A stretch of DNA of 64,000 nucleotides from Xanthostigma xanthostigma (lineage: Eukaryota > Arthropoda > Insecta > Raphidioptera > Raphidiidae), in NCBI GenBank assembly GCA_963575645.1, contig OY754476.1:2728001-2792000 (forward strand), written 5' to 3'. A model generated the notes under the pieces. The model ran no database searches. It saw only the letters and a program-made list of their open reading frames with translations, and was not told the origin of the DNA. The translations under genes were made by a program, and so were the position numbers. Below are positions 1 through 11,942 of the stretch, piece by piece. Every line of letters starts with the position of its first letter. Position 1 is the first letter of the stretch.

Positions 1-6
1 ATAAAA

Positions 7-225
7 CAGCGGCCCGGTCCGGCTTCGCCCGATTGCCACTGTTTTTTCGTCGACTTACGTTGCAAAATTGGTCTCCACAAAAAAGTTTTTATTTTAACGC
101 GATAATATTTATAGCCTATGAAAAATCCTGAAGGTTTATTCTAAATATTAATGAAAAAAATTTTGATATCGAATGAGTAGTTTCGGAGATTATGTACCTC
201 TTACATCCAAACTTACAAACTCGTC
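7..225 (-). mobile_element. Helitron-like element, family 2, 3' end at left
   Basis: Read on the minus strand this ends with the family's GC-rich 3' hairpin (CGGGCGAAGCCGGACCGGGC) and CGCTG in place of the usual CGCTAG. The body (GCAAAATTGG, TTTTAACGCGATAATAT, TAGTTTCGGAGATTAT) recurs at 29.4-29.8, 57.8, 61.6 and 63.9 kb. The 5' TC terminus is not recognisable here, so this copy is 5'-truncated or diverged. It is non-coding and non-autonomous. Confidence 0.65.
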
Positions 226-848
226 TACAAAACCAGCTCTAATACACGCATTGTGTGAAGCGTCACGCAACCCAGCGCCACAGCACACTTAAAACCCAGC
301 AGCCAAACTAGCACTAGTGGCAAAACCAGCCTCGTGTGCAGCTACGTTGAAAATTTTAACACACAGCAGATATTTTTTTTAAATCGCATGAAAAACTCTC
401 CGGTATTATTTACAATTGAAAATGCATTCTGAACATCCAGAAATAAAGTCGCCAAACCCGGAAAGTAAGTATTTTAATTAGAAATTCTAAAAGAAAAACT
501 ATTCCAAAATTTCTAATTTAAAATAATTATGACTCCAAATTTCTTTAATACCTATAATTCTTCAATTAAAATAATTTTAAAACAATCATAAAAAACTATT
601 AATTAGAAGAAATCAATGAATGTTGAATACATTGTACGGTGAACAAAACACTTTTGTTCAATTTTGTTTGGAAATCGTATTTATTTATTTAATTTAAAAA
701 TCACTAACTATTGTCTACTCTATTTGAATATGTAGCTTGAATGTTTGGCCGTCCGTATGTTGTCTGTGAAGGGTGATTGAGTAAACATATATACAAGGAA
801 CGGCATCAGTAGCTATACAGTATTAGAATGGAGATGAACCGGATATAT
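226..848. other. AT-rich stretch, nothing recognised
   Basis: No open frame, RNA gene or repeat structure could be supported here. Around 270-350 there are short CAGC/CACA-rich words that resemble debris of the GCTGCACACGAGG MITE family, but not enough to call a copy. Confidence 0.5.
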
Positions 849-850
849 TA

Positions 851-1153
851 CGCGCCACGGATCTAAAAGATTCTGAAGTTAGTCACAAATAACGTCGCAA
901 AGGCACATTTTAGAGCCGTTGAGACTCCCAGCTACCTGCACGGAACGTGCGTTCGTCGATGATTGGCCGTGATCGCTCGTTGCCTTTGTCACTTGTCGCT
1001 TTCCTGCTTTAAAGTACAGTCGAGTACGCTATTGTCAAGTTGTTAATGTTATTTTAGTTTTGTTGAGTTGCGAGTTTGTAGTTTTTCAACAGACTGTACA
1101 AGCGCAAGCCCTCATTCGCATCTAACTTCCGAGCCTTTTAGATTCGTGGCGCG
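851..1153. mobile_element. 303-bp MITE with TA target duplication
   Basis: Terminal inverted repeats of about 30 bp face each other (CGCGCCACGGATCTAAAAG at the left, CTTTTAGATTCGTGGCGCG at the right) and the element is flanked on both sides by TA (849-850 and 1154-1155), as in Tc1/mariner-type insertions. No transposase frame is present. A truncated relative lies at 24895-25055 with the same internal words (GATTGGCCGTGATCGCTCG, GTTGCCTTTGTCACTT). Confidence 0.75.
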
Positions 1154-1171
1154 TATTATACCAGAAACAGT

Positions 1172-1292
1172 AAAGGCCTAGTTTATATGAGAGGCGTTCA
1201 ACGCGCGTTGGCCCAACGCGCGTTTACAATTTCTATACAACTGTATATAACTGTTTACATGATAACGCGCGTTGGTGGCGCGTTGAACTTGA
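1172..1292. mobile_element. AGGCCTAG MITE, right end lost
   Basis: The left terminus (AGGCCTAGTTTATATGAG, then GGCGTTCAACGCGCGTTGG) matches the complete element at 9761-9923, but the right inverted terminus is missing. The internal part around CTATACAACTG matches the reverse complement of the other copy. It lies only 20 bp from the preceding MITE. Confidence 0.7.
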
Positions 1293-1400
1293 CGTCTAGT
1301 CACGTATATGACATATTATGATTTAACGTTTGACCTGAGCGAAAATCAGCCGTTTTGAAACGACTGAATCAAAAGCCCGCATCATGTTTAAATTTAGTTT

Positions 1401-1600
1401 TTACCCGACTACGGCGAAGCCAAAAGGAAGGGTTATTAGTTTAGCAGTCTATGTATGTATGTTTGTATTTACGGATGTTCCACCGTAGCGCCTAAACTAT
1501 TCATCCTATTTTGATAAATAAGGTGTCAATCGATTCGTTATTATGACCCGGCTAACATAGGCTACATTTATTTTTGAATTTTGGTTCCAGAGGGGAACAA
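1401..1600 (+). repeat. Possible interspersed repeat fragment
   Basis: Contains CCCGACTACGGCGAAGCC, then AAAGGAAGGGTTAT and a TATGTATGTATGTTTG run followed by a weakly conserved tail. I associate this arrangement with a common insect repeat, but there is no second copy in the window to confirm it. Confidence 0.35.
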
Positions 1601-2680
1601 ATTGAAAACAAATAAAAATAAGTTCAAAAAAAATAATTTAAATAAAAAAATCTTTTTAAGTTTTTTTTTTGTTTTATTATATTAAATAATTCATTTTTGA
1701 TATTAAATAAGGATTTTTTATTGCGATTCTGAGAAAAATATTATCGTGACTTTTGACTAGGATTTATATTGGGTTCGTACTTTGTAATTTGTCTTTTATT
1801 AAAATTCGACGACGCTGAAATTATTATTTTATTGATTAAAAACTCGAGTTATTAGACTACTAATTAAAGTTTAAGAGAGTAAGATGGTAAATTATAGACG
1901 CTCGCCAACTGAGATCATTAGCGTTTATAATTAAAATTTAATATCTTCAGCTATTATTAATTCACTTACTGTTCATAGAAAACCAAGCATCATAAAAAAT
2001 TGTAATACAAAAATGAAAAATTTTTCATTGGTGCATTTGTCTATACTCTATAGTATACCAGGTGGGTTATGTTTCCACGGCATATTCATTAAATCTGTCG
2101 TTATCAAGCCATTCAAAAACGAATAGTGATTAGTTTTTTATGCGATTTCTAATCGTCAACAAGAGAGTACGAGAAGAAAACAAAAGAGCAACTATTTAAA
2201 AAAAAAATATTTTTTTAATGGAATACCCCTGTATTTTTTGAATAATTGGAAAGCCTATTAAATTCCGAATATAGCGCATTTTTTTAATCAATGAACAATG
2301 TCGTAATAGTAAAGAACAAACTCAGACATATGCATTAACTATAGCGGGCCGGTTCGGATTTTCGCGGTTTTGTTGTTTTTTTTTTTAATTTATTCTTACA
2401 TAAATTAATTATTTATTTATGTATAATTTATTATAAACAAAATTAAATTACTTTGGAAATTCTAATACAAAAATAATGTATATGCCCGCGCCACCGCGTC
2501 TGCATTAAGGACGTAGCTCCGCTTCGTTGACTTATTTTCCATACTCCTTCGGACCAATAATCTTGTTCCCACTGCTAATGATTGTGGGACAATGGGTCTT
2601 GGTGACAGCTCAAATAATAGACAGCCCATGTGAATGTAATTAATATTATATGAACTCAAAAATAAATTTAAATAGTGAAA
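1601..2680. other. AT-rich stretch, no gene seen
   Basis: Mostly A/T runs. A 65-codon open frame on the minus strand (2462-2659) has no recognisable family features and is most likely chance. Confidence 0.5.
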
Positions 2681-2865
2681 GTTGAATTTTCAAAAATTCG
2701 TTCTTAGCGGATGCCTATACGTCATAATAACTATCTTTGTGCCAAACAACCCAATCCGTCCAGTAATTTGAGCTCTACATTGATAGATCAGTCAAGTCAG
2801 TCACGGCACGGTTTCCTTTTATATAATAATAATAATAATAATAATATTATATAATATTATATATT
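2681..2865 (+). repeat. RTE-like non-LTR element 3' tail
   Basis: Contains the words TTCTTAGCGGATGCCTA, CGTCATAATAACTATCT, AATCCGTCCAGTAATTTGAG and TGATAGATCAGTCAAGTCAG, then a TTTTATATAATAATAATA simple-repeat tail. This is the untranslated tail I know from abundant RTE-type repeats of Lepidoptera. A reverse copy is at 5170-5310. No reverse transcriptase frame accompanies it. Confidence 0.6.
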
Positions 2866-3292
2866 TAGATAAGTATAGATGCCGTTAGTTGGATAGCAGT
2901 ACTAGCTTTTCATATAAATTATAACGTGGCACCATTTTTCAAAATGTTTTCAAATTATTTTTTTCTGAAAGAAGTTTAGTTTTTTAAAGTAATTCAGTTT
3001 GATTTAATCGCTTTCATCAAATAAGAACATTTCGCATTTTTAAGTATTTACATTTCCCCATTGTGCAAATATGTATGTCACATTTCAAGTGCAATTTAAA
3101 ATCGATTTATTGATTACGGCGGTGTGTACTGTCATCCTGTCAGAGTTGATTATATCAGTGAATTATACAGAGCGTCTCAATACGTCGTTCTGTTTCCAAG
3201 TACGAAAGCTTATAACTTTAATAATAGACCATTCTGCATTTCAACTTACAACAATAAATTATGTTTTGTTTATATACGTGCGACTGTGTCTA

Positions 3293-3708
3293 AAGGCCGC
3301 TGCACACGAGGCTGGATTGTCGCTAGATGCCTTTCTAGCACTGGTTTTTTCAATTGCTTTTATGTGCTCGCTTCACACGAGACGTCTTTGCAAGCTTGTT
3401 TTGTATGACAGTGCAAATATAAACAAAGAGTAAAACGTGTCTGTTGTCTGACTCTGAGCAGAATGACGCCATGTTAGTTTGTGGTTGTTTGTTCATATCG
3501 CCCACATGACAAAATACTTCGTTTCGATTGGTTCTTGCTCAGAGCAAGCAGAGAACCTATCAAGAAAAATAGCCTCTGTTCTAAATTTTAAAATCTATCT
3601 TGTGAGCTATCAGGCGAGCCAGCAGTGACGTCATTTTGAGCCTCGTACCCAGCCTGCCGGCCAGCAGAAGTCTAAGCAGTGTTTTCAGCCTCGTGTGCAG
3701 CGGCCTTA
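3293..3708. mobile_element. GCTGCACACGAGG MITE, copy 1
   Basis: About 415 bp bounded by inverted termini AAGGCCGCTGCACACGAGGC and GCCTCGTGTGCAGCGGCCTT. Two further copies (28502-28937 and 33649-34092) share the interior, including TTTATGTGCTCGCTTCACACG, GACTCTGAGCAGAATGACG and CAGTGACGTCATTTT. Two overlapping open frames (to 120 codons) cross its left half but follow no family and are not kept in the other copies. The target duplication is unclear. Confidence 0.75.
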
Positions 3709-5169
3709 AGGATAAAAGCACACAATCATTAATGGCTTTATGGAAACATGAGAATGACTTCTTGAACTCGCGGTAATGGAGGATTTTCAGTCACGGATTT
3801 TAATAAAACAAATTCTTAAAAATAGTATTGAGGTGTAAACAATCACCTGACGTCACTGAGCAGATTTGCTAAAACTGTGCCATTACAAGACGTATAGTGT
3901 ACAAGGTGATTCAGAAATAAACTCGAAAAAAATTCCACAATACAAACAGACTAGAATAATTACTCTCCTAAAATATTTGAGAAACCAGCAGATTTATTTT
4001 CGAGAAAATAGAAAAAAATTGTACCCGCCACTGCAGTAAGTTTCATAGTATATATTATACTCGTTAAGGACCCAAATACCTTGATCACTGATTATGTAAC
4101 TGCTATAAAACGCCGATAAAATGTACAATTTTATAATCAGTTATTACCGATTCTTTGCCGCGATGGTCATAAAACAGTATGGCACGTTTTATGAATGTTG
4201 AAAACACAGACATGATTTTGTTATACGGTGAAGTAGGTGGAAATTTTGGAGAAGTACGCGGACGGTATGCTAACCGTTTTCCCGGATGTCGTGTTCTTGA
4301 AGCAGGCACTTTGTGAATTGCGTTGTGCAAGTGCGTTTCTTTTTTTATTGCTCTTCTTTTAATTTTGTGTTCGTTTTGAAAGATTATAATCAAAGGTAAA
4401 AATATATTTAATTACTATAAAGTTGTTCAAAGTTTGAAAAATGTTTACATCTCTGATTTTTATGATACAGTGAATAATTCTATAATATGCTGAGCATATT
4501 ATTTTCATCCTAATACACTAATATTTTAACGATTATTTGCCGTTTGCGCAAAAAGTGTTAGTAGTTTTAAGGCCGCGCTATAGTCTGGGGATTTTAACAG
4601 AAAAACATCAATAAATCCGTTCACTGTAATTTTCTCCGATTTTACTATTCTTATTTCCTTGCGTTTATACATAATTAAAAATGCTTTTATTTATACTAGG
4701 CAGCCACATCAATTACTTTATAGATACCTTGAATTTATGAAACAGAATTAACACCATTACATAATTTTTAATTTAATGAATAAATAAAAACCATGATGCT
4801 ATAACTAATAAGAAGGTATGCTCAAGCGCAGGTAGTAGTCTATCTCTCTCTAGCGTTTTGTCTCTGCGTGACGTCATGCGCAAAAGAAGCTAAAATACGT
4901 ACCATCAGTATCTTATAGTGTACCTATAAAAACCACTGTTGCTGATACAGTAAGCATCGGAATAAGAATCGTTGCGAGTTTTCTTTCTTAAAGTTTAATA
5001 CTATATCAATTTTTTTATAAACCATAGTAACGTGTTCTCCTAGAGTTCATTACTCCCACGTTTTTTTCTGCGTCTATTTCCTGGAAAATTCCACACCGAG
5101 TGGACGTTTGCCTGTTGAAACCACTTGTATTTTGAAACACAATAACTATTTACTTTCACATTTTAATCT
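3709..5169. other. No gene recognised; AT-rich
   Basis: Nothing with repeat termini or coding signature was found. A 96-codon minus-strand frame (4103-4393) has no recognisable domain and is treated as chance. At 4850-4900 there is a slightly GC-richer patch with TGACGTCATGCGCAAAAG. Confidence 0.45.
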
Positions 5170-5310
5170 AAATATATAAAAGGAAACGGTGACTGATCTA
5201 TCAAAGCACAGATCAAACAACTGGACGAATGGGGCTGAAATTTGGCACACTGACAGTTATTATGACGTAGGCATCCGCTAAGAACAGATTTTTGAAAATT
5301 CAATCCCTAA
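5170..5310 (-). repeat. RTE-like non-LTR tail, second copy
   Basis: Reverse complement of the tail at 2681-2865: ATATAAAAGGAAACGGTGAC, TGATCTATCAAAGCACAGAT, GGACGAATGGGGCTGAAATT and TTATGACGTAGGCATCCGCT follow in the same order. The copies are diverged, so they are old insertions. Confidence 0.6.
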
Positions 5311-5830
5311 AAAGGCACGTTTATTATGTGTGACTACGAAACCCCTGATATTTTTTTCATACATGGTGTGAAACAAATGCTCGCACACACACATCAGTGC
5401 CAGGCTTTGGAGATATTACAAAATAAAATCCGTACAATATTGAAACAAATTTTTAACAAAACAGTAATTTATTTTTAAGCCAGAAATTGTACACCCAATT
5501 AGAAATGCAGCATTGATAATTATACTAATTATTATAATGATAACAATAATAATAATTGTAGGAATTTCAGCCTTTTGTCAACTGCGGATATTCTTCTTAC
5601 ATTGGATTCTGGCTAGATAGAAGTTATCACAAAAATACGTTTTAAATTCACTGAACTTAAACTTCCGAAAATATACACTGTATTATATTATAAAATTGAG
5701 AATTGGCTTCGTAATTATTGACATTAAAAATTGACTGTAAGAATATTTGCCTATACTAATTTGTGTCAATGATGCAATAGGGCTCCATACTTTAGGTCGA
5801 CATATGAATATATTATTAGTTTGCTCTTAA

Positions 5831-6320
5831 GGGGCTACTCGCTCGAATTTTCGGAAAAAATCATACATTTTTGAACGGGTGTCAAAGAAAGAGGAAGGCA
5901 GATAGAGAATTGATTTTTTTTATTTTAAAAGTCTCAAACGGTGGGTCCGATCAGCGCTTTATAGAACATTCTAGAACAAAAAAAAATATTCTTAAAGTAG
6001 AAGAGTCAAACTTATAAAAATTCAATCTTCTTCAATCTTATAAAAATTTTTTTCGCGATTCAGTAACCGTTTTTTCTTCAAATTTTCTAACGTTTCCGAG
6101 GTTTTTTTTTCGTAGATGCGCCATTTTTCTAAAATCGATTTTTTTTAAATTTCCATCCGTCAATGGGAAGTTTGACTCTTCTACTTTAAGAATAATTTTT
6201 TTTTGTTCTAGTACTTATGTAAATAAAATAAAAAAATCAATTCTCTATCTGCCTTCCTCTTTCTTTAACACCCGTTCAAAAATGTATGATTTTTTTCCGA
6301 AAATTCGAGCAAATAGCCCC
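5831..6320. mobile_element. piggyBac-like MITE with long inverted termini
   Basis: Long inverted repeats (5831-6000 against 6165-6320, about 150 bp each) begin GGGGCTACTCGCTCGAATTT and end AAATTCGAGCAAATAGCCCC. TTAA lies immediately outside each end (5827-5830, 6321-6324), the target duplication of the piggyBac superfamily. The arms share words such as TTCTCTATCTGCCTTCCTC and GAAGAGTCAAACTT. The 81-codon minus frame running over the right edge is not a transposase. Confidence 0.7.
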
Positions 6321-7032
6321 TTAACTTAATTTTCAATAGCTTTGAACCTACCTGTTTGAGTATTCGTCCACCTTTCATTGGAGAAATCAGGGAATTACAT
6401 CGAAGAAAGAGACGCTGATATATTTTTAATACGCTTTGTTGCCTTCGCTCACCGCACATTGAGTAGATAGACAATGATTCATATAGTAAATTATTAAATG
6501 TATGATCCACAATTATTTATATATAATGTGTTCGGCGTCATGGATACAATAGAAGATATTTTTTCTAGCCTATTTGTTTGCTACTTAAAACGTACCTTAA
6601 TGAATATTCGTCCACAATAATATTTGTCAGTGAGTTCACAGTCTATGCGTTTAGAATGAGTGAGCCGATGTCGTGTCCCCTCTATTTTCTCTAAAAGGGT
6701 TTCTCAACCTAAATGTCGTGAATAATTATTACTCCCTTCTTTTTTAAAATACAGACAATGGAAACATTGTACAACAATTATTCTTTATTATCTACATTCA
6801 GTGTCATCACATTCTAAGGAGACAGATACTTTCTGTCGCTGTTCCAACTCCAATGAAATTTCTTCTCTTTACTCTTCTTTTTTCATTTTCTTTCTTCACG
6901 GGAATAGTGCTTTTGGTGGTTTTAGCACAGTCTAAAATATAAGTCAACCGATCTAGGTTTTCAATTAACTATTGTACTGTTCGTATTAAAGGTATAAGTA
7001 CTAGATGTCACGTGTGGTGTAAACTATTTAAT

Positions 7033-7383
7033 CAAATCTTTGATTAACGTCTGATTGGAACTCTTCAATAAATAAAATTATCGACCAATTTTTCAGACAA
7101 ATATATTAACAAAAAGTATATAAATTCAATACATTAACGTTTCGGTCCAGATTTGGATTTTCTTCAAAACTGATCTAGAAAAATAAAAAATATAGAATAG
7201 TTACTTCTTACTGTAACTATTCTATATTTTTTAATTTTTGTTTCAACCACAGTGCTCTTAATATTTGTATTATGATCTAGAAAATGTAAAAATTAAAAAA
7301 ATCGTTAACGTATTGAATTTATATATTTTTCGTTAATATATTTGTGTAAAAAAATGGTCGACAATTTTATTTATAGTAATCTG
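7033..7383. mobile_element. Foldback element family A, copy 1
   Basis: The left arm (TTTGATTAACGTCTGATT, AATAAAATTATCGACCAATT, TTAACGTTTCGGTCCAG) is answered in inverse orientation at the right (TTAACGTATTGAATTTATAT, GTCGACAATTTTATTTAT). The left arm's minus strand holds a TTGAAGA...CGAAACG layout at 7136-7172, a weak version of the ribozyme-like motif described in the findings. A small palindrome (AGAATAGTTAC...GTAACTATTCT) lies at the centre. Relatives are at 14915, 18655, 39970 and 44985. Confidence 0.65.
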
Positions 7384-7581
7384 TTTATCCCCTTCGGAAC
7401 TGAATTTTATATTTTTGGAAGACAAAATAATTTTTAGGGTGTAATTAAGGCATATTCAGTGAAAAACTAAATTTAACATTTACAGAATTTTTGAAAATTC
7501 CAATATCCATTGAAACGGATAACAGGTCAAAGAAAATTATTTTTTTACGGTAATCACTAGCATATTATGTTTAATTACTTT

Positions 7582-7880
7582 TTAAGTATAATTAGTAAAG
7601 TTATCACGTAAGTTATATACTAAGTAAAACATAATCAAAATATGTACACTTTTACCAGCTTTGCGTGAATCCATGACTGCGTTTAACACTTGACTCGGTA
7701 TTTCGACCTACTCACATAGTATTTCTTTGTTTTGTTTGGCATGCCTGCATCTCAGATAAGCCTCAAGTACAATGAAATGTTATATTTGATATTTAATTAC
7801 GCTGACTTAAATTACACGCGTTAGAATAGTATGCCCATTAAAATGACCGCCAGGACCGAAGGGGCTAATACTATTAACTA
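7582..7880 (+). repeat. 300-bp dispersed repeat, copy 1
   Basis: Matches 19332-19656 in the same orientation, for example TTTTACCAGCTTTGCGTGAA, GTTTTGTTTGGCATGCCT, CATCTCAGATAAGCC and TTAGAATAGTATG. Neither copy shows obvious termini or a frame. The element type is unknown. Confidence 0.7.
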
Positions 7881-8528
7881 TAGAGAAGCTGAGAAAATTT
7901 GATATTTTTCGATCATAAATTCTCAAAACATTTAAACGGGCGTATAGAATATTAGGATTTGATTCATAATATTTTGTATTTACATTTGTATGAAGAAACA
8001 TTTGTAGTCACAAGGTGAAGTGGTTTAGATTTGTGTTAGGTAAAATAATAATAATACTTTATTATTTGTCGAAACTATGAGAGTAATCGAATTTTATCAA
8101 GAGTACCTTTTTTGTAGTAAATGAGTCGCGTGATCCAGATTTCATACTCAAACTGATTGTTTTCCATTGGCGTAGAAGTTTTAGATGTTTAATTATCGAA
8201 AAAATCAAGTTCTACGCCCATGGAATGATATTCATCATTATTATGATATGGGTTTTATTGCCAAATTTGAGTAAAATCTCATGAGCCGTTTCAAAGTTAT
8301 AAAGCAAAAACGATTTGAAAATTGTAACTTAAGAGCCGTCTAGTGCCCAAACTAAGCAACTTTGTACTGAGGTAAGTTTGCTTGTATCGAGTTGTTTTGG
8401 TCTGAAGAATATGTGGTAGGCTTTTGTAAAGGCCTTTTAGGGACAGCCTGTATATTATAGATATACAAATATGGTAGGATCACTGTATTAATCTCGGGAA
8501 TATATACCTACTGAAAGAAAAGGGCCAC

Positions 8529-8705
8529 CTGTATGTGGTATGCTCACGTGTATCTAATCCACAAAATTTTTCTGTTTTTGCAAGATGATTTATAAGGCCA
8601 TTATAAATTAGTCTTGCTTGAATTTATGAATTTGTTAATCAACCATATTAATTGTTCATATACACTGTTTCCTCCCGGAAGAAGTCTCTGGAAAAAAGCT
8701 GATAG
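8529..8705 (+). mobile_element. Helitron-like 3' region, diverged copy
   Basis: GCTCACGTGTATCTAATCC, CTTGCTTGAATTTATGAATT and CAACCATATTAATTG align with 36631-36822, which ends in a clear Helitron-like 3' terminus. Here the terminal hairpin is degraded (CTCCCGGAAGAAGTCTCTGG, then AAAAGCTGATAG for AAAAGCTAG). Confidence 0.5.
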
Positions 8706-9758
8706 TAAATATTTGACATAAACTACTTTACCTTGTGGCCACAGATATATAAATATAAAATCACAGCGGTGTTTTAAAGGGTACACGTGTATGTATTTTG
8801 TGTATATTTTCGCTTATCTTCGCAATCTTAGGTCGAAGGGGTTCTCTCAACCATTCGATGTGGATGTTTACATTCTTACTTTTTAATAACGAAGTTTCTT
8901 CTTTGTGTAGCTTTACTGTTTATACATTACTTATGAATACTGGCTATGTGTTGGTACTTGGCGGCTGTATATGAAATATATATACGCGGGAAGGAGAAAT
9001 TAAAAAGAAACTGAAAACTTCACTTGATTAGCCAATCCGTGTTCGAGACTCGAATCAAAAATATAAATAAAAAAGCAGACGGGTTTCTAAATACTTTAGA
9101 GCAGAAGTGTTCAAATTAAGGGGAGCGCTCCAAAAGTGCGGGAGCTTATAAATTGTCAGGGAAAGTACGGAACGGTCTTAAGCTCAACCTTTTAACTAAA
9201 AGTTATAATGGTATACGCATGGGCCAATTTTCATCTAAAACGATAGAGCTTTTCATATTTGCATATTAAGTTTTGTTTCAATCCGCTCATCCATCATCAT
9301 GTATACAGACAGACAGACTTTTCCCAAAAATATGTGTTTGTGGATTCGGGTGGCCTCAAATCGAAAAATTTTGAGAAGTGAATTTTGACCTAAATTAGTA
9401 CCATTCCCCACCTATGGTGTTGGAATGGTAAAATGATTGAAAGTTATTCCAATTTTACTGTTTGGCTCACTTTGAAGATGAATCTGATGTTATTTCTAAG
9501 CAAACTCATAGCTTTGTCTACTTCTGCTGAAAGTAGAAATAGTTACCTTTTCAAAATAAGTCTGTACAATAAAAGATAACGTATTTATGCCGCTATAAAA
9601 ACATTTTGTGTAATTATACAACAATTTTCTCATCTTGATTACATGTTTGTGTTGTAGATATATATAAAGTACTGTGGACCTCCTGCTAGACATTGTAAGT
9701 ACTTTTAGTTCTTTGTGTGGTGTTGACGATATTAACGTTTTCTTTGCATGGGTCGGAC
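8706..9758. other. No gene recognised
   Basis: Includes a short stretch at 9290-9330 (ATCATGTATACAGACAGACAG) typical of degraded insect repeats, and short open frames without recognisable content. Confidence 0.45.
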
Positions 9759-9760
9759 TA

Positions 9761-9923
9761 AGGCCTAGTTTATATGAGAGGCGTTCAACGCGCGTTGGCC
9801 CAACGCGCGTTGGTGGCGCGTTGAACGCGCGTTATCATATAAACAGTTCTATACAATTGTATAGAAGCTGTAAACGCGCGTTGGGCCAACGCGCGTTGAA
9901 CGCCTCTCATATAAACTAGGCCT
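9761..9923. mobile_element. AGGCCTAG MITE, complete, CpG-rich
   Basis: A 163-bp element with perfect inverted termini (AGGCCTAGTTTATATGAGAG and its complement) flanked by TA on both sides (9759-9760, 9924-9925); GAC also lies just outside each TA. The interior holds several copies of AACGCGCGTT and GGCCCAACGCGCG, strikingly CpG-rich against the AT-rich surroundings. An 81-codon frame across it (9674-9919) is a by-product of the repeat. Confidence 0.8.
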
Positions 9924-9925
9924 TA

Positions 9926-11371
9926 GACAGAAAAATGTTTGCCGACTCATAACAGTCATTCAAAATGGCATTTTTCATAATATTGTGCGGTAGTGTACAA
10001 ACCTATATCTCAACCCAATCAGCTGACAAATAACTAGGTACACTATGAATAAAAAATTTAAGGAGTGAGTTATGCACTTAAAATAATTGATTATGCACCT
10101 TATAATATAAGCGACATAGTTATTAGCATTGGACGATATGCTTTACATTATTACAATGCTTTGTCGCTTCAATAGTGAATCGTACTACAATGATGACTCA
10201 CTCCAACTATTTTGGTACATTGGTCTAGTCGAAGTAGTTCGGACATTTGAGTGTTGGTTTTTGGGGTTATAATTAAAATTAGACTCAAATAAACTAAAAA
10301 AAAATATAATTTTTATAATACTTTTTAGTCCACATTGCTGTAAAAGTCTTATTTTTAAGTTTTTTTTAACTAATTTAATTAGGTACATTTGGAACATAAA
10401 ACTATTAGTAGATTTATCTGATATATGCTATTATCTTTCTAAATGAGGCCAGTCTTTTTGAGCTTTATTTTATCTAAAGCTAAGAGAGAAAACCGAAAGT
10501 ATAACGGATCGAAGTATTAAGGTTCTTCACACTTTATTCACCTATCACTGCTATAGAGCTTGTCGAATGATTTTAGAAAATTATTTTTTTTTTCTGGTCC
10601 GGCCCTTGCATGTTATATTATGGCGGTGAAGGTGTTTAGGTATTGGGGAGCTTAGAGTACAATGAAGTCAAAGGTAAACGCATGTCCTAAAGGGATATCC
10701 TTACTTGTTACTATAATTTGGTGCTGCTACAGCACATCACATATTCCTGCCAGAGTTTTTTCATTCACGGATTAACTAGCCGTATTTATCCGTAGTTGAC
10801 CCTAATACAAGGAGATATAGTTTAGAACATTTTCAATTAATTTCTTTACATATTAGTGAAAACCGCATGAAAATAAGTTGAATAGTTTTTTAGTTTAAGG
10901 CGTGCAGAGAGATGAACATACAGACAAATGTTTTTTAGGCGCGACGTAAGCAATAGCTGGAAGCGCCTATATGAACTCGCTTTGTGTGTGAATCTGTGAG
11001 TCACGCATTTTGTATCTAGTGTACAGGCTAAATGCCTTAACCGATTTAAAAAAAATATTTTTCTTTGTTCGATTCGTCTCCGGGTAACTTATATTCTAAC
11101 GTCCCCCCGATTTTTATGTATATAGGGAAGTGTGTTTTAAATTTTATAAAAGCTTAGGCGCGAAAAGTTTACGCTTAAGATTAAAAAAATGAAAGAGAAA
11201 ACCTGAAATTTTATTTTTAACTTCTTGTTATTAATAAAATGAAAATAGAATAGTCTTGGCAAAGAGATCTCAAAAATTAGATTGCGTCTGGAGTCTCCAA
11301 ATATTTAGCAGGATTACCTTTTGTCATCACAGAGCAAAATATACTTCACTGTGTTCTTTGAAGGGTAATTT
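9926..11371. other. No gene recognised
   Basis: AT-rich, with A/T runs near 10300 and 10590. A 70-codon minus frame (10185-10397) is not recognisable. A patch near 10900-11110 (GCGTGCAGAGAGATGAACAT, GGAAGCGCCTATATG) could be repeat debris. Confidence 0.45.
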
Positions 11372-11645
11372 TTGAAGTGAAAACTTCTTTAGCGGCGTTG
11401 TACACTTTTTTTGTAATGGGTAAAAAATTTTAAACTCGCGTCAGATCGAAAATTCGTAAGACCTGATCGAAAATGCGTCAGACAAAATTTGTAAGACGAA
11501 AACTTTTGTACACTTTTTTTGTAATGGGTAAAAAATGTTAAACTCGCGTCAGGACACGTGACCTGATCGAAAATTCGTAAGACGTTTATATTCAAGTTTT
11601 CACTTTTGGCGGCACTCCCGGAGTGCAACCCGTCTTTTTTTTTAG
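11372..11645 (-). repeat. GAAGTTTTCACTTC repeat, copy 1
   Basis: Reverse-orientation relative of 25083-25376. Shared parts are AAGTGAAAACTTCTTTAGCG, TACACTTTTTTTGTAATGGG, AACTCGCGTCAGGACACGTG, GATCGAAAATTCGTAAGACG and CCGGAGTGCAACCCGTC. The first two words occur twice inside this copy, so it holds an internal partial duplication. The 79-codon minus frame (11389-11628) is repeat translated, since the other copy gives a similar peptide. Confidence 0.7.
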
Positions 11646-11942
11646 TTGAGTTTTACATTAGTTGCTGTAAAACTGCATGGTAAAACAAAATCAGCAGCTC
11701 AGCGGCGCCAGTTTTGAAAGGTACCATAGATGTCGTAGCGTCGTGGCGCTTTGTCGCTGGGCACGAATCTTTGTAGTAGTTTGTAATTTAACTGTAATTG
11801 TAGGTAAGTATAATTGCTCTGAGGTAATAAACGAAAAGGTTCATTTCATATTGAGTGGAATGAGAATCCGTTATTGTAAGAGTGTCTCAAAACTTGTGGG
11901 GTATTTTGCGATAAAATAATGTATTCAGTAAAACGCAAAGAT

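Noticed and set aside
3071-3433. 120-codon plus frame with a hydrophobic stretch
   Set aside because: Runs across the boundary of the GCTGCACACGAGG MITE; the MITE part is not open in the other two copies.
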